Assembly: GCA_021812385.1 (NCBI GenBank)
Contig: JAKANO010000001.1
Span: forward strand, 1-64,000
Direction: 5' to 3'
Length of the DNA stretch: 64,000 nt
Origin: Pseudomonadota bacterium
Lineage (GTDB): Bacteria > Pseudomonadota > Gammaproteobacteria > Burkholderiales > Thiobacteraceae
A program made the position numbers and the translations under genes. Shown piece by piece: positions 38,613 through 45,364 of this stretch (the first letter of the stretch is position 1; every line of letters begins with the position of its first letter). Below the pieces are notes generated by a model, which had not been told where the DNA came from, searched no databases, and saw only the letters and a list, made by a program, of their open reading frames with translations.

Positions 38613-39610
38613 GCGAGCCACAAGAGAACGCATCTGAACAAAACACCCAGGAACGTATCGCACAAGCCAGCGCCATCGCCATCCGCATGCGCAGCGAGAT
38701 CGGCAAGGCGCTGATCGGGCAAGAGCAAGTGGTGGAGCAGATATTGATCGCGCTGTTCGCCGCCGGCCATGTGCTGATCGAAGGCGTGCCGGGCTTGGGC
38801 AAGACCTTGTTGGTGCGCGCCCTGGCCAAGACCTTCGAGGGCAACTTCGCGCGCATCCAGTTCACGCCCGATCTCATGCCGTCCGACGTCACCGGCCATG
38901 CCATGTACGATCTGAAAAGCGAACAGTTCCGCATTCGCAAAGGCCCGGTATTTACCAATCTATTGCTGGCAGATGAAATCAACCGCGCGCCTGCCAAGAC
39001 CCAAGCCGCGCTGCTGGAAGTGATGCAGGAATACCAAGTCACCATCGAAGGCCAGCCGCTGGCCCTGACGATGCCCTTCATGACCCTGGCCACGCAAAAC
39101 CCCTTGGAGCAGGAAGGCACCTACCCCCTGCCGGAAGCGCAGTTGGATCGCTTCCTGCTCAAGATTTTGATCGACTACCCCAGCGAGCAAGAAGAAAAAT
39201 CGCTGGTGGCGAGTGTCACCACCGGCCAAGTCGGCGATACGCTGAATGTCGATGCGGTGAGCACCGTGGTCAAAGCCGGCAGCATCGTAAAAGTGCAGCA
39301 AATCGTTTCCGCCATGCGCGTCGATGAACGCGTCAACGATTACGCCGTGCGCATCACGCGCAAGACGCGCGAGTGGCCCGGCATCAGCATTGGCGCAGGG
39401 CCGCGCGGCGGCATCGCGCTGGTTCGCGCGGCGCGCGCCAAGGCGCTGTTCAGCGGCCGCGATTTCGTCACGCCGGACGACGTGAAGTCGGTCGCCATCC
39501 CCGCCTTGCGCCATCGCATCAGCATCTCGCCGGAGCTGGAAATGGAAGGCCACAAAGCCGATGACATCCTCTCTGCGCTGCTAGAGAAAGTGGAAGCGCC
39601 GCGCAAGTGA
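38609..39610 (+). CDS. MoxR-type AAA+ ATPase
   Basis: A 333-residue cytoplasmic AAA+ chaperone-like ATPase. Walker A GVPGLGKTLLV sits at about residues 57-67, Walker B is LLADEINRA, and sensor-1 is TLATQNPLEQEG. The later PLPEAQLDRFLLK is the classical MoxR signature. MoxR ATPases are known to help metal insertion or complex assembly together with von Willebrand A-domain proteins; the DUF58 gene that follows is such a partner. The substrate here is unknown; the five upstream membrane-protein genes are obvious candidates for partners. Confidence 0.95.
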   Translation: MSEPQENASEQNTQERIAQASAIAIRMRSEIGKALIGQEQVVEQILIALFAAGHVLIEGVPGLGKTLLVRALAKTFEGNFARIQFTPDLMPSDVTGHAMYDLKSEQFRIRKGPVFTNLLLADEINRAPAKTQAALLEVMQEYQVTIEGQPLALTMPFMTLATQNPLEQEGTYPLPEAQLDRFLLKILIDYPSEQEEKSLVASVTTGQVGDTLNVDAVSTVVKAGSIVKVQQIVSAMRVDERVNDYAVRITRKTREWPGISIGAGPRGGIALVRAARAKALFSGRDFVTPDDVKSVAIPALRHRISISPELEMEGHKADDILSALLEKVEAPRK

Positions 39611-40911
39611 AACCCGCGCGCCTATTGCTGGCCCTGGCCTTCGCCTGGTTCTTGTTCGGTATCGCCGCGGCGGTATGGCCCGAGCTCGAATTGGCGTGGG
39701 CCATCACGGGCGCTGCCTTGCTGGCGCTGCTGCTGATCGATGTGGCGCTGCTGCTGCGCGCGCCGACATTCGATACGCTGCGCCGCGTGGCTTCCAGCTT
39801 GCCGGTCGGCGTGTGGAGCCATGTGCAATTGCGCATCGGCAATCCCGGCAAGCGCGCTTGGCGCGTCACGGTATTCGATCATTACCCGCAACAGAGCGAA
39901 GCCGAAGGCTTGCCGCAGCCGCTACGCATCGCGGCGGGCGGCTTTTCCGAACTGAGCTATCGGCTGCGTCCGCTGGAACGCGGCGACCAAAACTTTGGCC
40001 AGGTGCAAGTGTTGGTCGATTCGCCGCTCAAGCTGTGGCAGCGCAGCCGCATGCTGGGTGCGGCGCAAGCGGTGAAGGTCTATCCCAATTTTGCCGAAGT
40101 GGCGAAATATACTTTATTCGCCACCGACAATCGCTTGAGCCAAATCGGCATCAAAAAACACCGGCGCCGCGGCGAGGGCTTATCGTTTCACCAGCTGCGC
40201 GACTACCGCGCCGGCGATGCCCTGCGCCAAATCGACTGGAAGGCCACCGCGCGCTTGCAACGCCTGATCTCGCGCGAGTACCAAGACGAGCGCGACCAGC
40301 AAGTCGTGTTCCTCATCGACTGCGGCCGGCGCATGCTGGCGAAAGACGATGCGCTATCGCACTTCGACCATGCCTTGAATGCGGTGCTGCTCTTGTCCTA
40401 TGTGGCGCTGCGCCAGGGCGACGCCGTGGGCTTCTTCGCCTTCGCCGGCCCGCAGCGCTTCTTGCCGCCGCGCAAAGGCGCGCTCAGCATCAATACTGTA
40501 CTCAACAATGTCTATGACCTTCAGCCCACCACTCATGCATCCGATTACGCCTCGGCCGCCAGCGAACTCCTCAAGCGCCTCAAGAAACGCTCCCTGGTCG
40601 TGCTCGTCACCAACCTGCGCGACGAAGATGCGGAAGAGCTGCGCCCGGCCATTACGCTATTGCGGCAGCGCCATTTAGTGGTGCTGGCGAGCCTGCAAGA
40701 AGCCGTGCTGAATCAAGTCGCGCAGCAGCCGGTACAGGGCTTCGACCAAGCGCTGCTGCTGGCGTCCACCGATATCTACCTCGAACAACGGCGCCAGGCG
40801 CACCAAGCGCTGAAAAATTTCGGCGTGATGATGTTGGATGTCGAGCCGGCGCAATTGCCTGTGGCGCTAGTCAATCGTTACCTGGATATCAAACTCAGCG
40901 GGCGTTTGTAG
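39607..40911 (+). CDS. DUF58 protein with von Willebrand A-like domain
   Basis: A 434-residue protein starting at GTG 39607, overlapping the MoxR stop. Two membrane helices at about 4-20 and 25-50 are followed by a beta-rich domain. The DUF58 core reads HQLRDYRAGDALRQIDWKAT, followed by the vWA-like region. The expected metal-site motif DxSxS appears as DCGRR from Asp238, lacking both serines, so metal binding is doubtful. Such proteins pair with MoxR ATPases. It is the last gene of the overlapping block, and no terminator is evident behind it. Confidence 0.9.
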   Translation: MKPARLLLALAFAWFLFGIAAAVWPELELAWAITGAALLALLLIDVALLLRAPTFDTLRRVASSLPVGVWSHVQLRIGNPGKRAWRVTVFDHYPQQSEAEGLPQPLRIAAGGFSELSYRLRPLERGDQNFGQVQVLVDSPLKLWQRSRMLGAAQAVKVYPNFAEVAKYTLFATDNRLSQIGIKKHRRRGEGLSFHQLRDYRAGDALRQIDWKATARLQRLISREYQDERDQQVVFLIDCGRRMLAKDDALSHFDHALNAVLLLSYVALRQGDAVGFFAFAGPQRFLPPRKGALSINTVLNNVYDLQPTTHASDYASAASELLKRLKKRSLVVLVTNLRDEDAEELRPAITLLRQRHLVVLASLQEAVLNQVAQQPVQGFDQALLLASTDIYLEQRRQAHQALKNFGVMMLDVEPAQLPVALVNRYLDIKLSGRL

Positions 40912-41102
40912 CGCGTTGCACTTCAGCGATCACCTAGCTTGGGTTAGCGGCTTTCTCGCGCAAACCGGCAAACCCAATTGCAGTTTGATAAATAACGATA
41001 CAAAAATTCATGCCCAAGCCCATCGACACCCTGTAGCATTGAGCCCTCGTTTTTTCCTCTGCGTCCTTCTCGTCCTCTGCGATAAACTTTTTTAAACTTT
41101 AA
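40912..41102. other. Intergenic region with degenerate CTCTGCGTCC repeat
   Basis: The 191 bp lack a gene. The stretch 41052-41094 (CCTCTGCGTCCTTCTCGTCC and then CTCTGCGATAAACTTTTTTA) resembles the dispersed CTCTGCGTCCTCTGCG-type intergenic repeats found in many proteobacteria and is related in style to the arms at 8458 and 8556. Translation across it gives no sensible protein. No terminator for the DUF58 operon is obvious here. Confidence 0.55.
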
Positions 41103-41948
41103 ATGGACTTACCCTTATCCAAAGACAAACGCTTTCAAGTCGCATTCGTGGCGTCTTTGGCTTTTCACTTCGCCTTGCTGCTGATTAAATCCTCCGCACC
41201 ACATGATGTAGCCGAGTCTGCATCCAAGCACATACCATCGCAGCTCGATGTCCGATTGGAGATGCCCAGCCACCCCAGTCAAGTTGCCGCGCCGCCAGCC
41301 TTGCCGCAACCCGAAATAATTCCCAAGCGCGCCGCCGTAAAACCACGGCGCCAGTCCGCCGAATTAAAACCGGCGCCAGTGGTCAGCACCGAAGCGCAAA
41401 AAACCTGGACTAAGACCGAAAAGGACGAGATGAGTCGCTTTCTCAACGGCCTGAATAGCGAAGCAAAGCCACCCGCTGGGCAAGCGTTGCAGCAGAAGGC
41501 GCTGGCCATGGCGCGCGCCATCGGCGCGCAAGGCGATCGGGACGACGAGGCAATCGAAATCGCGCAGCGCTTGCGCGCCGCCAAGATCGAGCCCTTGAAC
41601 ATCGAGCTGTATTACGAGGCCTTGTTCCGCAAACTGAATAGCAGCGCGGCCATGGTGAAAAATAAATCGCAGGAATCCGGCTCGCGTGTTGCCGTGGTGC
41701 GCGTGGTGCTGAATCCGAATGGCTCGGTGCGCAGTTTTACCATACAGCAAGCCGCTGATCAGCAATCCGAGATTGCGTATATCCAATCGGTGGTGGAGCG
41801 CGCCGCGCCGTTTCCGGCATTTCCAGAAGCTATCCGAAACGCGACCGATAAGATGATTTTGACCATCTGCATTCAACCCCGGGGCTATGGGCCGGAGGGC
41901 GGGGCGTTCTTTTCGCGCATGTCGCGCGGGCAGTCTTGTAGTGGGTGA
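41103..41948 (+). CDS. TonB-like membrane-anchored periplasmic protein
   Basis: A 281-residue protein with a short cytoplasmic start (MDLPLSKDKRFQ), one membrane helix (about 13-29, VAFVASLAFHFALLLIK) and a proline-rich periplasmic linker (HPSQVAAPPALPQPEIIPKR). The C-terminal domain of about 90 residues (VAVVRVVLNPNGSVRSFTIQ ... VVERAAPFPAFPEAIR) is the TonB-C/energy-transducer fold. The anchor even contains the SxxxH motif TonB uses to meet ExbB (SLAFH). It could work with the ExbBD pair at 22632. A middle helical region (KALAMARAIGAQGDRDDE) is unusual. No receptor gene is adjacent, so the transport role is inferred. Confidence 0.75.
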   Translation: MDLPLSKDKRFQVAFVASLAFHFALLLIKSSAPHDVAESASKHIPSQLDVRLEMPSHPSQVAAPPALPQPEIIPKRAAVKPRRQSAELKPAPVVSTEAQKTWTKTEKDEMSRFLNGLNSEAKPPAGQALQQKALAMARAIGAQGDRDDEAIEIAQRLRAAKIEPLNIELYYEALFRKLNSSAAMVKNKSQESGSRVAVVRVVLNPNGSVRSFTIQQAADQQSEIAYIQSVVERAAPFPAFPEAIRNATDKMILTICIQPRGYGPEGGAFFSRMSRGQSCSG

Positions 41949-41990
41949 TGGGTAGGTTTGTTAGGATTCGTATAATTTTTTGTGAAGAGG

Positions 41991-42260
41991 CGCGCTGTGC
42001 GCGGAGTGTTTTGGGGCCGGTAGCGCCCCGGCAGCGCGGTTACTTTCTTTTGCTTGCCCAAAAGAAATGTAACCAAAGAAAAGGGCACCCCGTTCGCCGG
42101 TCGCCCTGTTGGGCGACTCCCCTGCGTTGCTCGCCACGCCGGGCGGCGGATTCGAACTCGCGCGATCCGCTGCGCGGCCACGCGCTCAAACATGAATCCG
42201 CCGACTGCCCCCGGCGCGGCTGTGCTACTCGGCGGCTCGCAGGGGCCCCAAAGGCGTCGC
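41991..42260 (+). repeat. Dispersed repeat of about 270 bp, copy 1
   Basis: This non-coding element is closely similar to 44095-44369 and in the same orientation. Shared blocks include the palindrome at 42039-42074 (GGTTACTTTCTTTTG, CTTGCC, then CAAAAGAAATGTAACC), the CGTTGCTCGCCACGCCGGGC block, CGCGCTCAAACATGAATCCG and the end GGCGGCTCGCAGGGGCCC. I recognise this as a sequence type common in beta- and gammaproteobacterial intergenic DNA, often mis-annotated as a protein containing LLAQ-K-CNQ. It lies 34 bp from the stop of the ABC permease gene. Confidence 0.88.
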
Positions 42261-42294
42261 TGGGCCGGTAGCATGACTGCGTTATATCTGGACT

Positions 42295-43086
42295 TTACTC
42301 GATCAACGTCGGATAAAGACGCGCCGCCACCACGACGAACACCACGAACACCCCACCCAGCACCGAGAAGCTCACGACCAAGCTATGTGTGCCTTGCCCG
42401 CCTTCGATCATCAGCATGCGCAAGGCATCGACGAGATAGGTCAGCGGATTCGCCCGGGCCACGGCTCTTAACCAGTCGGGCATCAGCGTCAGCGGGTAGA
42501 TGGCGTTGCTGGCAAAAAACAGCGGCATGGTGAGCACTTGGCCGATGCCCATGAAGCGCTCGCGCGTCTTGACGATGCAGGCGATGATGAGCGAGAACGT
42601 GGAAAAAACCGCCGACCCCAGCACCACACAGGCCAGCACGCCCACGATCGCGAGCGGGTCGGTGCGGATGGAAATATGCATCGCAAACGCGATCAGGTAA
42701 ATGATCACCGCCTGCACTAAGCCTCGGGCGCCCGAGGCGATAGCCTTGCCGAACACCAGCGCGCCGCGCGGGCTCGGGCTCACCAGCAATTTGTGGATCA
42801 CGCCCAGGTCGCGCTCCCAGATCACCGCGATGCCGTAGAAGATGGCGGTGAATAAAACGCTTTGCGCGAGAATGCCGGGCGTCATGAAGGCGAGATAGCT
42901 AACATTGCCGGTGGGGATACCGCGCACTTGGCTGAACACCTGGCCGAAGATGGCCAGCCACAACACCGGTTGCACCGCGCGCGAAAACAATTCCATCGGA
43001 TCGCGAAACAGCTTGCGCAGTTCCATCTCCGCGATCGCCAGGCTCTTGGCGAGAAAATCCATTAACGTATTCATCCATGCACTCAT
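42295..43086 (-). CDS. ABC-2 type transporter permease (DrrB-like)
   Basis: A 263-residue inner-membrane protein with six hydrophobic segments, beginning after the lead DFLAKSLAIAEMELRKLFRD. The ABC-2 signature region is ANPLTYLVDALRMLM, close to the last two helices, and WERDLGVIHKLLVSPSPRGA is the conserved cytoplasmic loop. ATG 43086 is preferred; a GTG one codon earlier is also open. It is 10 bp downstream of the ATPase gene, with which it should form an exporter (two ATPases plus two permeases). Substrate may be a drug, lipid or glycolipid; nothing nearby decides it. Both genes lie between two long direct repeats. Confidence 0.92.
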   Translation of the reverse strand: MSAWMNTLMDFLAKSLAIAEMELRKLFRDPMELFSRAVQPVLWLAIFGQVFSQVRGIPTGNVSYLAFMTPGILAQSVLFTAIFYGIAVIWERDLGVIHKLLVSPSPRGALVFGKAIASGARGLVQAVIIYLIAFAMHISIRTDPLAIVGVLACVVLGSAVFSTFSLIIACIVKTRERFMGIGQVLTMPLFFASNAIYPLTLMPDWLRAVARANPLTYLVDALRMLMIEGGQGTHSLVVSFSVLGGVFVVFVVVAARLYPTLIE

Positions 43087-43096
43087 CACGGGGCCT

Positions 43097-43930
43097 TTAT
43101 CCCAGGCGCTTCGCGGTCATGCGCGCCTGCCGTGCATCGCGGTAGCTGCCCCCGGCTTCGATGCTGCCGCCGCTGAAATACGCGAACACGTCCGTCATGC
43201 TCGCACCCTCGCTCACGGCCGCCTTGAGCTGCGCCGGGCTGCCGCTCGCCGCCAGCTTGCCTTGGTGCAGGATGGCCACGCCATCGCACAGTTCATCGAC
43301 CTCGTCCATGACATGCGTCGTCATCAGGATGGTCATGCCGTGCTCGCGATTGAGCGCGCGCAGCCGATCCCACACGCTCAGGCAAGCCATCGGATCGAGG
43401 CCGATGGTCGGCTCATCCAGAAACAGGATCGCCGGTCGATGCAGCATCGCCTGCGCCAACTCCAGCCGGCGAATCATCCCACCCGAGTATTTTTTCACCA
43501 ACTGCTGCGCCGAATCCGTCAGCCCCATGTAATGCAGAGCCTCCTCGATACGCGGCTTCAATTCCGCGCGCGGAATGCCGTACAGCTTGGCCGATAGCGT
43601 GAGATTTTCATACCCGGTGAGCGCCCCGTCCGCGGAAAGCAGTTGCGGCACATAGCCGATTCTTTTCCGCACCGCGCCCGGCGCCTGCGCAATGTCGAAT
43701 CCGGCGACCAGCGCCGTTCCCGCCGAGGGCTTGAGCAGCGTCGTGAGCATCTTGATGACGGTGCTTTTCCCCGCGCCGTTGGGCCCGAGCAGGCCGAATA
43801 TCCCGCCATAGGGAACCAGAAGATTCACCCGGTCAACGGCGGTGAATGCGCCGAAGCGGCGGGTCAGATGAACCGTCTCGATGGCGCGGCCGGTGGATGG
43901 ATGTTGTGTGTCGGTTGTAGCGGTGGTCAT
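43097..43930 (-). CDS. ABC transporter ATP-binding protein (DrrA-like)
   Basis: A 277-residue ATPase for the ABC-2 permease downstream. Walker A is GPNGAGKST, the Q-loop follows in GYVPQLL, the signature is KYSGGMIRRLELAQ (YSGGM in place of LSGGQ), Walker B is ILFLDEPTIGLD and the switch histidine lies in TTHVMDEVDEL. A 15-residue threonine-rich lead precedes the ATPase domain. The C-terminal tail (TDVFAYFSGGSIEAGGSYRD) resembles the regulatory ends of drug/lipid exporters of the DrrA type. Start ATG 43930; no RBS is striking. Confidence 0.93.
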   Translation of the reverse strand: MTTATTDTQHPSTGRAIETVHLTRRFGAFTAVDRVNLLVPYGGIFGLLGPNGAGKSTVIKMLTTLLKPSAGTALVAGFDIAQAPGAVRKRIGYVPQLLSADGALTGYENLTLSAKLYGIPRAELKPRIEEALHYMGLTDSAQQLVKKYSGGMIRRLELAQAMLHRPAILFLDEPTIGLDPMACLSVWDRLRALNREHGMTILMTTHVMDEVDELCDGVAILHQGKLAASGSPAQLKAAVSEGASMTDVFAYFSGGSIEAGGSYRDARQARMTAKRLG

Positions 43931-44094
43931 GCGTTTCAGTATCCTATAGCGCGCCTTTCGGGAAGCTTACGCTGGTTCGTGACGACTTATCCAGTGGTGC
44001 TGAACTAAAATTCTTCATTGTGGATATAGCGTGGGCAGTGGTGTCGCGAGGAGGGGTTGAATTATTGAGACTCGAATGCGGCTCTGTTTGGAGT

Positions 44095-44369
44095 CGCGCT
44101 GCGCGCGTTTTTTTGGGCCGGCCACGCCCCGGCGGGGCGGTTACTTTTTCTTGCTTGCCCAAGAAAAATGTAACCAAAAAGAAGGGCGCCCCGGTTCACC
44201 GGTCGCCCGTTGGGCGACTTCCCTGCGTTGCTCGCCACGCCGGGCGCCAAGTTTAAATCAGCCTCGAACTCGCGCGATCCGCTGCGCGGCCACGCGCTCA
44301 AACATGAATCCGCCGACTGCTCCCGGCGCGGCTGCGCTTGGCGGCTCGCAGGGGCCCAAAAAGCGTCGC
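44095..44369 (+). repeat. Dispersed repeat of about 270 bp, copy 2
   Basis: Same orientation and block order as copy 1, with small insertions (for example AAGTTTAAATCAGCCTCGAA at about 44249-44268, where copy 1 has GGCGGATTCGAA). The internal palindrome is at 44139-44175 (GGTTACTTTTTCTTG and CAAGAAAAATGTAACC) around CTTGCC. The two copies bracket the ABC transporter pair. The element has no coding capacity for a transposase. Confidence 0.88.
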
Positions 44370-44464
44370 GGTCTCAGCAGTTGGGCTACGTTTCATATGA
44401 CTTTACTTTTGACTTTCGATAAAACGGAATGCCTGAAAACCATTATGCTTTCAGTTTCAAGCAG

Positions 44465-44572
44465 CGTAGGGCGTAATCGCTATTGCGCCAGGTGATGGGC
44501 TTCGTACCCAAGGCTATTTATTCATCATCTACGCATTACGGCGCAATGCCCTTAGGTTATTGCGCCTTACAC
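44465..44572. repeat. Imperfect inverted repeat of the GTAGGGCGTAAT...ATTGCGCC type
   Basis: Left arm 44465-44489 (CGTAGGGCGTAATCG, then CTATTGCGCC) faces right arm 44540-44572 (GGCGCAATGCCCTTAGG, then TTATTGCGCCTTAC). GGCGCAAT and GCGCC cores pair, and each arm is itself palindromic. I know this motif family as a common dispersed intergenic element (GTAGGGCGCAATAA-ATTGCGCC). No T-run follows, so it is not a classic terminator. Confidence 0.65.
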
Positions 44573-44635
44573 GAGCTAGGGAAGCGTTTAAACTAAACAT
44601 TTGCATGTAGCTTAGTTAGCCTATTAAGGATACGC

Positions 44636-45172
44636 GTGGACACAATTGAAACTCTGGGCTGGCTCTTCGAACAGGTGCGTCAGGTCAACACCGAGCCAAT
44701 GCCGCAGCCTGGTCTGGCGCGAGATGAGATCGTTTCTGCCTTTCGAGAAATTGATATCGCAGCACCGGAACCATTGATAACTCTATATGCATGGCACAAC
44801 GGCATTTACCATCTTAATGCGTTTCTGCATTTTCCATCCCTGACCGACGCGTTGTCCACTTACCGAAACTACAAGGAGTTTAAGGATGAGTACGCCGATT
44901 TTAAGTGGATGCCCACATGGTTTCCTGTGCTGGACATGAACGGAGACGTTCAGCTATGTGTCGATGTGCATTCCGGCGAGTTGATCGCAATCGACATGGA
45001 GTGCGACACGATTCACATCGTTGCCGGTAACTATGGGCAGTATGTCAGGGCTGTGGAAGAGTTGTTTCGAAGCGGAGCATATACCTTCAACGAAGTCGCT
45101 GGTGTAATTGAAGCTGTCCCAAGTGTTTGGCGGGCCATTGCTGAGAAGAATGGAATTCGCGACACGTGGTAG
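44636..45172 (+). CDS. SMI1/KNR4 (SUKH) family protein
   Basis: A 178-residue soluble protein starting at GTG 44636 behind AAGGA (44626-44630). The motif PEPLITLYAWHNGIYHLNAF is the SUKH core, followed by TWFPVLDMNGDVQLCVDVHS, which also fits the family. SUKH proteins are often immunity proteins against secreted toxins of polymorphic systems. Here no toxin gene is adjacent, so the gene may be an orphan immunity gene or have another role. Its base composition is lower in GC than the flanking genes, and it lies beside repeat sequences, both consistent with acquisition. Confidence 0.83.
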   Translation: MDTIETLGWLFEQVRQVNTEPMPQPGLARDEIVSAFREIDIAAPEPLITLYAWHNGIYHLNAFLHFPSLTDALSTYRNYKEFKDEYADFKWMPTWFPVLDMNGDVQLCVDVHSGELIAIDMECDTIHIVAGNYGQYVRAVEELFRSGAYTFNEVAGVIEAVPSVWRAIAEKNGIRDTW

Positions 45173-45364
45173 CCCCAAGAAAATATGCCAGGCCTTGCGG
45201 TTAGTGATCCGATTTATCCTAACAAAGCCTGCGCCTCAATCGATAGCCTAACCCATTCAGCGGAGAGCGCAATATCAAAGCCCGCCACCAGCTTAAGCTA
45301 AGCTAAAATATCGATACGCCCATCGAGGTGCCGATTTAACCGTTTCCCCCAGGACAAGCCAACC

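Larger units (their letters stand above)
43931..44635. other. 705-bp intergenic region: repeat copy 2 and a palindromic element
   Basis: Nothing here looks coding. From the left: about 165 bp that must contain the exporter promoter, the second long repeat (44095-44369), a stretch of moderate AT content, and an imperfect inverted repeat (44465-44572). The SUKH gene starts after AAGGA at 44626-44630. Open frames across the repeat translate to the spurious LLAQEKCNQ type. Confidence 0.7.

Noticed and set aside
41991-42260. Protein-coding gene in the long repeat (frames containing LLAQ-K-CNQ)
   Set aside because: Several frames are open in both copies, none is conserved as protein in preference to the others, and the palindrome explains the sequence better.
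45173-45364. Cobalamin riboswitch ahead of the B12-dependent reductase
   Set aside because: I looked for the B12-box core and pseudoknot-like pairing and found neither. A covariance search would be decisive.
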